A DNA stretch of 64,000 nt from Zygaena filipendulae (lineage: Eukaryota; Arthropoda; Insecta; Lepidoptera; Zygaenidae): positions 11,296,501 to 11,360,500 of the forward strand of contig OU015655.1 in NCBI GenBank assembly GCA_907165275.2, given 5' to 3'. Position numbers and translations under genes: made by a program. The notes under the pieces are model-generated. The model made no database searches. It saw only the letters and a list, made by a program, of their open reading frames with translations, and had not been told where the DNA came from. Positions 10,742 to 22,151 of this stretch are shown piece after piece. Positions within the stretch are counted from its first letter, which is position 1, and each line of letters opens with the position of its first letter.

Positions 10742-11191
10742 GCACGAGTGCACTAATGCATGGAGCTGCATCGGATATCAAACTAAGCAAGCCAGCACTG
10801 TCGTGTTTAAATATTGAAAAAATAAAATAAACTTGTGAACGACATCGTTAACGACTCGATCCAGTGACGCAGACATCATTATTCTCGTACGAGCAACTAC
10901 CTATAAGTCCTCAAAACACGTATGAGCGGAGCAGATAATTGATAAGTTCATAAGACGACTTGGAAACTTCTTCGTGCGTAGCGGGCGAGAGTCGAGATGA
11001 GATTGAATAAGTGAATTATAATACTTAGCTTATTTCATTTATTAAGAAAAACGATGAGTTTGATCATAAACAAGTCAACTGTGAAAATTCGCGTCGCGCT
11101 TTTTCAAATCTGTGCATTTGAGTGTTTTTTTGCACGATAAGTAGATACGTGTGCACTGTACAAGCACATAAAGCTAAATATTTGTTACTAG
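10742..11191. other. Intron sequence, nothing assigned
   Basis: Unique-looking sequence without repeat signature or splice-paired exon. Confidence 0.35.
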
Positions 11192-11385
11192 CTGTCCCGC
11201 GCGGTTTTGCCCGCGATAATTTCAGAGTTCCCGTGGGCATTCCGGATTACAATATAGCCTATGTTACACAGGGATAATGTAGCTTTCTAATAGTGAAATG
11301 ATCGGTCCAGTAGTTTTTGGAGTTAAATCGTAACAAACAAACAAAAAAGCAAATCTTTCCTCTTTTTAATATGTATTAGTATAGA
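11192..11385 (-). mobile_element. Helitron-like element, AACAAACAAAC body
   Basis: A|CTAGCTGTCCCGCGCGG tail, GGATTACAATATAGCCTATG, GGGATAATGTAGCTTTCTAA, AAATCGTAACAAACAAACA, ends TTAATATGTATTAGTATAGA. Same body type at 60647-60858 and 61878-62049. Confidence 0.6.
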
Positions 11386-11449
11386 AATACCAGCATAAAG
11401 ACAGATAATATTATGGAATTAACTTGTAATCTTTGGTTTGAATATTCGA

Positions 11450-11530
11450 ATCAAATCAAATCAAGTAAGTATACTTTATTGCACACACAGTAGAAGACAA
11501 TATTTACAAAAATATTATAATATATATTGT
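11450..11530. repeat. TACTTTATTGCACACA repeat fragment
   Basis: AATCAAATCAAATCAAGTAAG then TATACTTTATTGCACACACA ... GACAATATTTACAAAAAT resembles a common lepidopteran retroelement 3' end in reverse. Confidence 0.4.
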
Positions 11531-11732
11531 TATAAATATTGTTAGTCCTCTTGCATTACACACATTTCTATGGAACTTCCAGTGAAATATGTGCAGTAAG
11601 ATCAGAAGTGGGATTGCTCTCACTACTAACGTTTTGTTCGAAGTACCTCGGTACCTACATAAAATTAAATTGAAAATCTATCAGTATTTTGAAAAAAAAA
11701 AAACAATTGGGGAATAAAATACTCATGATTCT

Positions 11733-11816
11733 TGATAGGTATTTATAATCTACATCACAACACACACAGATCTACTTGATCCCACAGTAAGCTATTATTA
11801 GCTTGTGTCGTGTTAG
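11733..11816 (-). repeat. LINE-type 3' tail, inverted copy of 7898-7999
   Basis: CACAACACACACAGATCTAC, TTGATCCCACAGTAAGC and TAGCTTGTGTCGTG match in reverse. Confidence 0.5.
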
Positions 11817-12264
11817 TTTGTTTCAATACGCATAACGCAAAACGACTGAACATTTTTGAAAAAAAAAAAAACTCAGCACCTAACTTTCATCTTTAGCCCA
11901 AATAATTAAGGATACTTTTTATATCAGCGCATCAAAGTGTTGCTGGGAGAATTCTGAAATTCACACGAGTAAAAAGCGGGTAAAGCTCGTTGGTAAGTAG
12001 GCACTCTTACTTTAATAAACGTTCGAAACCACTGCCTGCTGGCGAATTAATATAACAATCAATCGCTCTTTCACGAAGCCCCTCGCGCATAAATACATAA
12101 CATATTAAGTATGTACCCAATGACGTATATTTGTGCGATATCCAGGGATCCAAAGCCGTGTGCGTTTTAATACTGACGCAGACGAGACGACACGACGACG
12201 ACCACATGCGAAGCCAAAATGAATTAAAATGTTTACCGCCGACACCCCTGTTTGAGATTCACAT

Positions 12265-12348
12265 ATTTCGTCAAGAACTCCATAGACATATAAGAAGTTC
12301 CCGGGGAAACTAATATTCTTGCGGGTATAACCGTGAGGAACAGATAGT
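12265..12348 (+). mobile_element. Helitron-like tail fragment, diverged
   Basis: AAGTTCCCGGGGAAACTAAT ... GGGTATAACCGTGAGGAACAG then ATAG|T. Confidence 0.35.
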
Positions 12349-12391
12349 ATGCATGGTAAGCTACGAGAAGAGTGACTGTTTTAACAATTGC

Positions 12392-12668
12392 TGGGTATGA
12401 AAATATAAATTCAATTCAGATAGTAACAAAAATAAGTATACCTATTTTGGTTCTTCAAATTAATGTAAAAAACAGTCAGATAAAGCACATTAACCGTTTA
12501 GGAGTGAGGTCGTGACGTCGCAGCCCCGTAAGTACATATAAACTGTACCGAATCATCATGTCACGCGATATTTCGACTCAATGTATCGCCGTTATTTTTG
12601 ATTGCGTAAAGAAAATACATGTCCAATACATATTTTTTTATCAATCTAAATGACGGTCTACTAATTAT
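12392..12668. mobile_element. Diverged AATGGG-family element
   Basis: Matches the family in GGGTATGAAAATATAAATTC, AGGTCGTGACGTCG and CTCAATGTATCGCCGTTATT; ends decayed. Confidence 0.5.
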
Positions 12669-13287
12669 AATTTACTCAAGTAGCCCATTGTAAGATAAAA
12701 TATCTTTAATCTAATGTGACCGTTGCCGTTCCGATGCCGTCGCCGTGTCGTGAGGTATAGTGTAAAAACGCCCATTGCGGTCCACCGGTTCATCAATTTG
12801 ATAGTATGTATTTTAATTGAATACAACGAAAATGCAGATCAAACTGTACTTTTTGTCTCGGAATTTCCCCTAGAAACCACGGGGAAAGTTACATAATAGC
12901 CTTGCAGTGGTAAAAACGTCTGCGCAGGCGCCAGCATCGCTGAAGCAATCAACTTCGCAACGAGATTGATAGATCACAATTCACCGTACAGATTTTGGGG
13001 ACGTACCTACATTTGTTTGTCGATCAAAGAACTATCGTAACGTCATTTACTACAGACCTACGTGCGTCAAACGGTGAATGCGGTTACCACGGTTCGCAAA
13101 TACTTTACGATCGAGGTCGTCGGTGAAGACAGGTTTTGCATAATATACGACGGATTGAAAAATCGAAGCGAATCTGCAGAACGAACGAACGAACAGAGCA
13201 GAGCAGAGCGAACTGCTGGTCATATATAAATAAATCTTTCTCTGTATCAAATTTTATCAGATTTCATTTTGACTCATTTTCACTCAC
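12669..13287. other. Intron sequence flanking exon 3
   Basis: Contains GACGAACGAACGAACAG and GAGCAGAGCAGAGC simple sequence near 13180-13210. No second exon recognised. Confidence 0.4.
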
Positions 13288-13381
13288 CATCGCTGAGCAG
13301 CGGCTGAACGTCTGCGTCGGGTCGCCCGGCCGGGCATAGGGGCAGCGCGGGCGACGACGATGCGCCGCCCTCCGACTCCAC
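13288..13381 (-). CDS. Coding exon 3 of the same gene
   Basis: The acceptor is TTTGTTGGTGCAG|GTGGAG (AG at 13383-13382) and the donor is GATG|GTGAGT at 13287. It has 94 nt: 31 codons in phase 0, then one base (G) carried over. It encodes VESEGGASSSPALPLCPAGR followed by PDADVQPLLSD. It starts in the phase in which exon 2 ends, which supports the pairing across 31.9 kb. It repeats the SEGGAS hexapeptide of exon 1. Another frame is also open, so the phase rests on splice continuity. The following exon lies beyond the left edge. The residues give no family assignment; a disordered linker is likely. Confidence 0.68.
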
Positions 13382-14339
13382 CTGCACCAACAAAAAACAT
13401 CATTATCACCACATAACAGATAGAAGGAGGTGGGAGAAATAACCACTTAAAACAATTTTATAAACAAAAAAGACGAATCACGAACTTTTACTTGACGTTT
13501 TATCTTTTTTTTGTGAATTACCCTTTCGGGCAAGGCAAAGGAAACTTGGTCCATACAGCCAATTCTCTTGAAGTTATTAACATCGAATACCTAGGGAGCT
13601 AGTGGCAATAGGTATATGATTTTCACCGTCATTGATACCAAGACGTAATGTAGCCTGGACTTATGATAAATATTTTATTTCGTACGAGACCATTGCGCCG
13701 TGACGCTTCACTACAAGAGATACAATCAAAACTCGAAATGTATAACATAATGCGCCACCTGTGTACGAGACTACATAAAACAGTTTTTTTTTTCTGTTGA
13801 TACATACTTATGATACATGCTCGTGCCAAACACTCCGATACAAATATTCAACGCTTACACATTATGAATATTAAAATAAAATAATGCATAGTAAGATTTA
13901 AGCTGCGGGCTATCACCACTAGGAGATATTTCACTTAACAATCCTCACTTATGTGTAGTATGTTTTAAGTGTAATCGCTTCGAGTACATGGCTGGTTCAA
14001 CCCACTCGAGAGAACGACTCAAGACTCTAGTCGACCACACTCAACTTCGAGTGAGCTTTTGCCCGCGGTAACGCTCGCCTGCTATATTTGCGTGAGAAAG
14101 TTTCACCATCAGTTTCACCGATTCAGACTGAAACAGTTTAGGAGTGTTATTTGTTCTTTACAAATGTTTTTTGTTTTACTGACTTATGCTTTAAAAAGAA
14201 ACCACGCATAGAGAATGTGTGGCTTTCTGAAATAAACGTAAATAAATAAAACGGATATTCAAAAAGGGAATACCAAAATTCAGACCCGTGGAACCACAGG
14301 CAAGAGCTAATCATTATTTTATTCTGCCATTTTTTAATT
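13382..14339. other. Intron sequence, nothing assigned
   Basis: A mildly GC-rich patch at 13985-14110 is not shared with other parts of the window. No exon supported. Confidence 0.35.
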
Positions 14340-14600
14340 TATCATGGGTAGAATTGAAGGGCTTCGATTAAAATTGCTCCTCAAGATAAAACACGTTTGT
14401 CTCTCGAGAACTCTTCCCTTAGGCGGAACACAATGTCTGCTGATAGGCGACAGAAGTAACGAACTCACGCACTCTCAGATTGGAATCACTACGACATCAG
14501 GCGCGATTCTCCTTCTCTAATCATGGCGTGTGTTCTTCAAGTTAAAAGTTAACACGGTTCTTTTGAACACCAGTTTTCTGCTCAGGGTTTCAAAATTAGC
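14340..14600. repeat. Diverged copy of the 5865-6060 repeat
   Basis: CTCAAGATAAAACACG, AACACAATGTCTGCTGA and AACACGGTTCTTTTGAACAC, CAGTTTTCTGCTCAGGG echo 5865-6060 and 63523-63612. Confidence 0.4.
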
Positions 14601-14804
14601 GATTAGCTACATTTATTTGATCAAACCATAATAATTATTACATAGGAGACAGAGACCAAGTCTTTGTGAACTTCACTTCTTTAGATTGTATTAATAATTT
14701 GGGGCGACAAAAATGTGCTGACACCCGGTCACAACGGCCACTTCCTTTTACAAATTTTAGTTTTATTTCTAAAGAAGTAGAAAATGAGCGTCGTGGAAAA
14801 GACT

Positions 14805-14960
14805 ATCCTAAGTAAGCCAAAGCTAACCAAGAATGTCGGGGTCCTTTACGCCCTGTCACCGCAATGAAAAAAGTACTTGTAACTAGTAATACTTGTAATC
14901 AGGTTCATGATGTGGACGACCGTTTCATGAAAAGCCTTGTCATGAAATGGTCGGCCACAT
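14805..14960 (+). repeat. AAGAATGTCGGGGTCCTTTACGCC repeat
   Basis: Shared with 63868-63950 (AAGAATGTCGGAGTGCTCTA, CGCCCTGT, TTGTAACTAG, CCTTGTAATCA). It carries an inverted pair around 14907-14966 (CATGATGTGG / CCACATCATG). Confidence 0.5.
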
Positions 14961-14984
14961 CATGAATTGATCAAATCTTTAATG

Positions 14985-15195
14985 TGGCCACGACTAATCG
15001 AGTCATTTATTTTCATGTCAATAAAAAATTGTTAAAACCGGATTTTGTTGTGTTTTATGGTGCTGTATTGGACAATAATTTTCACAGTGACAGTTTTTTG
15101 TGTGCTCAAGAAGATATATTATGTCATTTCGAGCTGATTCCTTCGGTATCCTCCAAGAGCTCCGAGAAAGTTCTTGTACTCTATTCAGTACCATG
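14985..15195 (+). repeat. Interspersed repeat, inverted copy at 39315-39530
   Basis: Both copies share TCATTTATTTTCATGTC, GCTGTATTGGACAATAATTT, TCAAGAAGATATA and GAGCTCCGAGAAAGTTCTTG. The 87-codon ORF here is not conserved in the second copy. Confidence 0.6.
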
Positions 15196-15749
15196 GTCTA
15201 CAAGTTCAAACCGTACAACGATGCTAAACGTTAATTTATGCATTTAACAAACTTATTTTAAGAAACAGAAAGAAAGAAAGACTAATCGACATAACCCTCA
15301 TAGCGTTACCTGAGCCAGGGTCAGTGGCTGCGGCCATTCTTCTGGTCTCTCTTCATGACCCCGATTAAGACCATCAATCGAGGAAAATTCACGCTTCACA
15401 TAATAACATAGCGATAAATTGTTATGACGATCTATCATTTGAGACGTTCTGTCATATTATTCATAAACTATTCGGCACTTCGGTTTTGCAAAATATCCAA
15501 GCGGTTTTATACATTATTTTCGAATGTCTAAGCTTTCATACAATTGGTTATAGTATATAACCATGATAACCACTACGAATTCACGACACGACAATATTAT
15601 AACTGATCGATGCTGTTTTATTTTCCTTTTTTCCAGATAAGTAGCTACTATATACTACCTGCGTGATTAATTAAAATATTGTATTGTATTCGAACTCTAT
15701 GGTGAAATAAAGTATATATAAGCATATTATGTTGAGCTGGGCGCCTTTT
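15196..15749. other. Intron sequence, nothing assigned
   Basis: No element or exon recognised; AGAAAGAAAGAAAG simple sequence at about 15268. Confidence 0.35.
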
Positions 15750-15842
15750 TGGCGCAAATCAATTGTGTTTTAGTTTTAAGTGTTTGCATATATTGTGTGT
15801 TGTGCCAAATAAAGTTATTTTCAATTTCAATTTCAGTATTTT
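15750..15842 (+). repeat. Retroelement-like 3' tail
   Basis: TGTGTTGTGCCAAATAAAGT then TATTTTCAATTTCAATTTCA; the short TTTCAA repeat looks like a non-LTR tail. Confidence 0.4.
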
Positions 15843-16143
15843 GCAACGAAATGGATTTGTTAGAATGAGCCAATTCAGTACTGGTGTGGGTAGATTTTTT
15901 GACGCACGACCCGCGGACCCACCGCGCTGCTAGACCCACTGATAGGTTCATGGGGATACTCAGGGACCCTCCCACCCCCTGTCACACAATGTCACATTTC
16001 GTCGACCCCCTCCCTCCCCGTTAACGTGTGACTTACTTTATGGATGGTCCCTTACAGAAACACCCTCACTGTGTGACTTAAGAGGCACTTGACCGGTTTA
16101 AAAAAAAACATGTAAAATGTTATTAAATACATAATATAATATA

Positions 16144-16366
16144 CTAGCTGTCCCCCGCGGTTTTACCCGTGGTAATTTCGGAGTTCCCGTAGGAATTTCA
16201 GGATAAAAAGTACCCTATCTCACTCAAGACTACCATAGCTTTTTATAAGTGAAAGAATTTTCAAAATCGGTTCAGTAGATCCAGAGATTACCCCCTACAA
16301 CCTCACAAACACAATTCACAAACTCACAAACTTTAGCTCTTTATAATATTAATAGAGAATAGGCTT
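16144..16366 (-). mobile_element. Helitron-like element
   Basis: A|CTAGCTGTCCCCCGCGG tail, GGATAAAAAGTACCCTATC, CAAAATCGGTTCAGTAGATC, end TTTATAATATTAATAGAGA. Confidence 0.6.
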
Positions 16367-17832
16367 CAGCTAAGTATTTTAAAAGAGCAAGTAAAGTCGT
16401 AAATAAGATGGAATTTTTTGATGTGTCCATGTATTATCCAACACATATACTTAGCCACCGTAAAGTATAAAACTGTAACATAATATGATTAGGGTATCGA
16501 TTGGGTTCTATTACATTACGTTGGGATGATAAAAGAGGCTGTCTATTTATGTAGGGGTGGACCTTGATAGGGGCTGTAAAGGTTGGGAGTCGGAGGCATA
16601 TAGACGAGCCCTCCCCAGGGAGCCATCGGTGATACCTTTCGAGGTAAGGGCGGCGACACATGCAGCATGTCCACAACAAACTAAACACCATCAGTTTCAA
16701 GTGAAGAATCCAAGATGTTTCTAACTAATATTAAACTAAATTGTTTGGTTGTTGGTTTGTCCTTTTTTGGATTCGCGATTAGGAAAATGTATCAGCGTTA
16801 ACTATCGATAATGAAGAGTTAGATGCAACATAAACTCCTAATTCTCCGGTAGGTACTTTAAAATATTTCCGAGGTAATCCCAAAAGTTAAACTCTTTTTT
16901 CTTCGTTTATCCTAACTTTCACTGGGCCTTGTTTGAAACATTATAAACAAGGCCATGTACAAATTAGGATTTAGCTTCGTTAAGTGATTAAAATAAATAA
17001 AACTTAGTAATTTGATTGATGATCATTGTAAAGAGCACAAGATATTAAAACCTTTAAGGGATCCTAGGGATGCTTCGATTCTATTTCGGGTGTAGTCGGA
17101 ACCACTTTCCAAGTTAAACCGCTATTTGGAATGCAAAGTACCAATTTTTGCATGTTAATAGGTATCTCAAAAGAAGCTTACATACGTACTTTATTGCGCT
17201 ACACAAATTTATTACTCGAAAGATGAAAAAGAAAACATGCTATAGGTATAAGGGAAATACTGTTTAATTGAATATAATTATGAATATCCAATAACTGCTA
17301 AACAATATATGGTATTTAAACAAAGCCTTGCTTTGGCAATGGTGTGAATCCCTCCTAACCTGTGAACTCAGTTACTCGAGCGGTTGAACATCAGATAAAT
17401 GTCGGGTTGAGTTAAGAACCAACTATAACTTTCCAAACGCCACCTTTATACGGATCGAATTGCCCATACACATTGGTAGATTACCGCTGCATTACAAACT
17501 CTAATCAAATTCACCAGCCTTTAGAAATCCTATATTGTACCCACCTAAAAAGTATTCCATACGCTGGTCTGAGATTTAGGATATACCTACATAGTACACA
17601 ATATCAAGTAATAATTAAATCCGCACATTAGATTTTCATCGAATTTTCAAATCTCAACTGTGCAAGTTTTCAATTCAAAAGTAAGTATCCATAGCCAAAA
17701 TGGCAGTAATGCAATCCTTAAAATATGGAATTCTTGTATGTATGTTACAAATTACAACCGTTTTTAAATCTTTTTAAAATCTTTACTTAAAATTAAGTAA
17801 TTTTTGAAATGAAAAGACTGTGAGTGCGGACT
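16367..17832. other. Intron sequence, nothing assigned
   Basis: About 1.5 kb without a repeat seen elsewhere in the window and without a supported exon. An inverted pair GGCCTTGTTT...AAACAAGGCC occurs at 16925-16953. Confidence 0.4.
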
Positions 17833-18159
17833 TATGGCCATTTTACAGTTTACGCCGGCCGGCAAGTAAGTAATTAAGTAGCAACTTGCCGCAGGATAGA
17901 AAACAAGAATTTTTTGAACAGGACAGTCTGTAGCGCGTACACCGGCCGGTTTCGTCTCCCGCTCCCCGCCAACTTACTTACTACTAGCCGCCGTGTGGAC
18001 GGCATCCGGCAAGTAAGTGAAGAAATCTATTGTTAAACTTACTTACTTACTTATGGATGCTTACCGTTTGGACGTTGCTTACTACTTTTCGATTAAATAA
18101 GTAAGTTGGTAAGTTGAACTTACTTACTTACTACTTATGGAAGTGTAAATCGGCCATTA
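17833..18159. mobile_element. MITE-like element with AAGTAAGT-rich core
   Basis: Ends TATGGCCATTTTACAGTTT and AGTGTAAATCGGCCATTA are inverted matches. Inside are many AAGTAAGTAAGT / ACTTACTTACTT runs and CGCCGGCCGG / ACCGGCCGGT, giving strong secondary structure. Non-coding. Confidence 0.6.
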
Positions 18160-18311
18160 GACATTATTGGCATTAGCTAAAATTCGAAAGGAAAGTGTAT
18201 TCTATGAATGTTCTTTACAATATAAAAAAGGCAAAATATGCTTTTTTTTATAAGTACTAAATGTTTTTTAATGTATAAAAACCCTGTGCATAATTTCTTT
18301 TTGAATATTTA

Positions 18312-18475
18312 TACCTAACTGTGCCCCGCGGATTCACCCGAGTGACATTTGGAATTCCCGCAGGACTCCAAACTTCTTTTATTATCCGTACAATAACGAA
18401 CACAACAAAAAAGATTTAGCGAAATTGGTCCAGACACCAGCCGTTCATGCGTGATGCCGTGACCGAGAGAAAGCT
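18312..18475 (-). mobile_element. Helitron-like element, left of an inverted pair
   Basis: ACTGTGCCCCGCGGATTCACCC tail at the left, body to GTGATGCCGTGACCGAGAG. Confidence 0.5.
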
Positions 18476-18479
18476 TCCT

Positions 18480-18665
18480 GAATCCTGATACAAAGAGATT
18501 CTGCGGGCCTAGACTCACGCGAATGAATCTCCGAAACGGTTGGACCAATTTCGACGGGACTTTCACTGCTAATTAGCTGATGTTATCAGGTGTAAATTAG
18601 GCTACTTCGGAGTTCCTGCGGGAACTCTGAAACTCACGCGGGTGAAACCGCGGGGCACAGTTAGT
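18480..18665 (+). mobile_element. Helitron-like element, right of the pair
   Basis: GACGGGACTTTCACTGCTAA ... CTCACGCGGGTGAAACCGCG GGGCACAGTTAG followed by T. Opposite orientation to 18312-18475, so the region has tails at both outer edges. Confidence 0.55.
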
Positions 18666-18762
18666 TTTTAATAGACAGTACCTATTAGGTAATAGATTCC
18701 GTTTTAGGCAGAGCCACTCAAAGGGTAAGCTTACTAGTACACACTGTGAGGAATACGTCAAA

Positions 18763-18999
18763 CCGCCGCACTCAGAGTCGACTTTAATGATTACTTAGTT
18801 AAGTATAGATTTTTAAATCAAAACTGCCGCAATCAGACTAGTTTAATAAATCAATGTTAATTGGCATTTAACTAATTACGTTACATCTCATTAAATGCCA
18901 AGTAACATTAATTTACTGAATGTCTCTGATTGCGGCAGTTTTGTTTTAAAAATCTATACTTAACTAAGTAATCATTAAAGTCGACTCTGAGTGCGGCCG
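18763..18999. mobile_element. Near-palindromic MITE, CGGCCGCACTCAGAGTCG family
   Basis: The left and right halves are reverse complements over almost the whole length (ACTCAGAGTCGACTTTAATG ... CATTAAAGTCGACTCTGAGT). Further copies at 40612-40820 and 43347-43583. 237 bp, non-coding. Confidence 0.75.
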
Positions 19000-19109
19000 A
19001 AAGTCAAGTAGATTTATTCCAGATCAGTTCAGCGAAACAAATTTTACAGAATTTACAAAAGCTCTTTGTACGCTTCATGTGGTTCCATTTGTGGCAGTCA
19101 TGCTAGACA

Positions 19110-19338
19110 GGGCCCTTATTCACTGTGACCATAACACGGCGCGTTAAGACAACGCGTCACAAATATTGTCTTTCCCTCGTTCTCAAAGAAGTTTCACTTC
19201 AAAAACACATTTACTACGTCTGTAATGGGATACAGAATATTAAATTCTAATATTCGGGAAGCTGGAACGTTTGGGATTGCGTTTTTGGGAAGCGCGTTAT
19301 AGGCAAGGAATGTTGTTGGTCATAGTGAATAAGGGCCC
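19110..19338. mobile_element. MITE with GGGCCCTTATTCACTGTGACC ends
   Basis: 21 bp terminal inverted repeats differ at one position (GGGCCCTTATTCACTG / TAGTGAATAAGGGCCC). 229 bp. A diverged inverted relative occurs at about 59085-59300. Confidence 0.7.
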
Positions 19339-19727
19339 AGGTTGGTTCATTCTAGTCGACGTGATAATGTGGTGAATTGCTTTGCTTTGAAGATTGTAAG
19401 GCTTCACTACTAAATATCAATTGATCAATGTACTACGGATCCAAGATAACGACGCAAGCGCATGTTTATTCGTTGAACATTAAAGGCAAAGAAAGGAAGA
19501 AAAACAGATGTATTCAAGCATAAGGGAGACACACAACACAAATGAACACACAGAACAACACACATTAAAACAAAAAAATTATAATTAAAAAACAACATAA
19601 TAAAACTAAACATTAGAAACAATGACATCGAACCTTTAACCAATTAAGAACTACCTATATAATTATATGACAGATTCTTCTTTGAACTCTTTCAGTCCTC
19701 AGACGTATTCTGTTAACGTTTGGTTTA

Positions 19728-19883
19728 TAGATTACTTTGTGTTCCCCGCGGTTTCAGTCACGTTAATTTTGGAGTTCTCGAGGGAGATTCGTGTTAAAAA
19801 GTACTCTATGTTCTTTTATATTTCTTACCTGTACCTGACAAACACGTATGCAGAATTTCATGATGATCGGTTGAGTAACTAGT
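19728..19883 (-). mobile_element. Helitron-like element, decayed
   Basis: GTGTTCCCCGCGGTTTCAGTC, TGTTAAAAAGTACTCTATG, ATGCAGAATTTCATGATGAT. The CTAG end is altered. Confidence 0.5.
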
Positions 19884-19903
19884 TATAGCGTGAAAGAATA
19901 ATT

Positions 19904-20020
19904 ATTCATAATACAAAATATAATATCTTTTCATTTCAACATCAACTTTGGTCTTATCTTTTATTTTTGCCCTAATAAGCTGTAGTAGACCTAAATAAAA
20001 AGTTTGGATGTTATTAATTA
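19904..20020 (+). repeat. Left copy of a ~117 bp direct repeat
   Basis: Shares CTTTTCATTTCAACATCAAC, TTTGGTCTTATCTTTT and AAAAAGTTTGGATGTTATTA with 21194-21317, with small indels. Confidence 0.75.
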
Positions 20021-20093
20021 TGGATGTAAGTATACGTTTCCAACAAAAAATAAGAATGGAAACTGTTAAGATCATAGTAATTGACAACGAAAT

Positions 20094-20868
20094 AAGGTCC
20101 GTATTCCAAAAGGTTACTCAAGTCATGAATCTAGTTTTAAAACTAATTTCAAGTAAAGCTTTAATTTTAGAACCTTACTTGAAACGAGATTCATCAATCA
20201 ACAATCAGCTGAGTATGTCCTTATTCTAGAACGATGCTTGAGTATTAAACTACACTCAAGCAAAGATTTGATCTTTGATTACGTAAGTCCTGTCGAGACC
20301 ACTCTTGAGAATAGATCTAACGAGATTGTTTTCAATTTTTGGAAACATGGACATTTTCCAGGATATGAAAATTTATTTGATTTGAGCAGAAATAGGCTGT
20401 AATTGTCACTTTTTCGGTAATCTAATTATACATTTCTAGTGAGAGCAATATGCAATAAAAATATTTAAATAAAATTAAAATTGATTTTGTTTTAATCATA
20501 GAAGTAACATTAACTAACAAAGATAATATAATCATTACCGTCTTCAATGATCCGATTCGGTTGACTATATTTACTTACTTACGTTATAACCACAATTATA
20601 TTCATCCATCCCGTTTTAGGTAAGTACGTAAAATTGGTTATAATCACTAAACACTATTACTCCGGCGGCTAAAACTGCGTGGAACGGATTATTATATTAT
20701 CTGTGATTGTGTCAACCCATCAGAGGTCAAAATCAAGTTTTGACTAGTTTCAAGTGATTAGAACCTAAAACGCATTTTATAATAAGATATACGCTTGAGT
20801 TATGATCTGAGCGTAAAACTAATCTCAAGTGAAACGTGATCTGAGTCACCTTCTGGAATACGGACCTT
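20094..20868. mobile_element. 775 bp TIR element, AAGGTCCGTATTCCA ends
   Basis: AAGGTCCGTATTCCAAAAGG at the left is inverted at the right (CCTTCTGGAATACGGACCTT). Subterminal ACTTGAAAC / TCAAGTGAAAC words recur. No transposase ORF. It contains a degenerate Helitron-like tail at about 20665-20690. Confidence 0.7.
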
Positions 20869-21193
20869 AATCTACATAAAAACGGAGTTTTTACCGTGTT
20901 TCGCCACTACCTTTGCGAGTCGCTTCGGCAGAAATTGAATAACTCGGCTTAACCTAATCCCGTTTGAGGAAACGATATCGAATGATGTATCTATTTGTGC
21001 CTACCGCGTACCAGTAAATTATCTACTTATTTTTTATAAACTAGATACTGTAATATTAGTTCTTATTGCGTTGTATTAAAGTTCACAATCGTGCTTCCAA
21101 TTTGTTTACTGACTACATCAATTCTTTTCAGGCAAATTATTCGCACCGAAGATAACAATATAAAGGTAACGTAGAATGTAGGTAGAATATTAT

Positions 21194-21317
21194 ATTCATA
21201 ATACAAAATATAACATCTTTTCATTTCAACATCAACTTTGGTCTTATCTTTTTTTTGCCCTAATATCTAAGCTGTGGTAGACCTAACTAAATAAAAAGTT
21301 TGGATGTTATTAATTAA
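21194..21317 (+). repeat. Right copy of the ~117 bp direct repeat
   Basis: Same text as 19904-20020, about 1.3 kb apart, with short insertions (for example ATCTAAGCTGTGGTAG for AAGCTGTAGTAG). Confidence 0.75.
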
Positions 21318-21405
21318 TCACGCCTATAAAGTAATACACCGGAATAGCAGATTTACCTAAGAAGCCTACTTTAATCCTAAATTATAACAATCGCTTAATA
21401 ATAAG

Positions 21406-21610
21406 TAACTGTGGCCCGCAGTTTCACCCGCGTGAGTTTAGGAATTCACGCAGGAACAATGTTTTATTTCTAAAATAAAAGTAGCCTAAGTTACTCCATA
21501 TCAGCTATCTGCCAGTTAAACTCCCTTTAAAATCGGTCCAGCCGTTTCAGATATTAGCTGGAACCAACAGACAGACAGACAGGTAAGAATTTCATAAACT
21601 GATTTTTTAT
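21406..21610 (-). mobile_element. Helitron-like element, CAGACAGACAGACAG body
   Basis: GTAACTGTGGCCCGCAGTTTC at the left, AATCGGTCCAGCCGTTTCAG, ACAGACAGACAGACAGG. Confidence 0.5.
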
Positions 21611-21689
21611 GTAAGCACCGTATTTATAGTAGTTTGGAATTACAAACAGACACTTCAATTTTACTTATATGTATGTATAAACTACATAG

Positions 21690-21882
21690 TATAAAACAAA
21701 GTCGCTTCCCCCTGTCTGTGCCTATGTATGGTTAGATTTTTAAAACTACGCAATTTATTTTCATGCAGTTTTTACCAATAGATAGAGTAATGAATGAGGA
21801 AGGTTTATATCTATATTTTATCGAATAATTCCCGCGGGATCTCCGAAATTGACGCGGGTTAAACCGCGGGGGACAGCTAGTA
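21690..21882 (+). mobile_element. Helitron-like element, AAAGTCGCTTCCCCCTGTCTG body
   Basis: TATAAAACAAAGTCGCTTCC ... ATAGAGTAATGAATGAGGAA ... GGGTTAAACCGCGGGGGACA GCTAG|T. Same body at 60112-60304. Confidence 0.65.
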
Positions 21883-21892
21883 AAAAGATTAA

Positions 21893-22151
21893 GTGCACAC
21901 TGTGCGACATGTCGTTGCGTCTTGTCGCAACGAGTAGTCGTCAACGCAAGCGACAGCTCTGCGTCTTGTCGCCGCGACTTCACCGCAAACGAACGAGCGC
22001 GCTCCGACTCCCCTAGCTTGTCGTAGCGACTCTGCGACTCTAGCCAAGTGTGCGGAGCTTTTAACAAAATATAATATGTAAATTGTAGGCCACATCCTGT
22101 CGTCGCGTCTAGTCGTCGAGCTGTCGCTGTCGTGTGTCGCATAGTGTGCGC
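21893..22151. mobile_element. GC-rich MITE with GTGCACACTGTGCGACA ends
   Basis: 17 bp ends are inverted matches (GTGCACACTGTGCGACA / TGTCGCATAGTGTGCGC). The core is built of TCGTCG, GTCGC and TGCGTCTTGTCG words. ORFs across it are composition artefacts. Confidence 0.6.

Noticed and set aside
21732..22142. 136-codon minus-strand ORF, the longest in the window
   Set aside because: It spans a Helitron-like tail and a GC-rich MITE; composition artefact without domain features.
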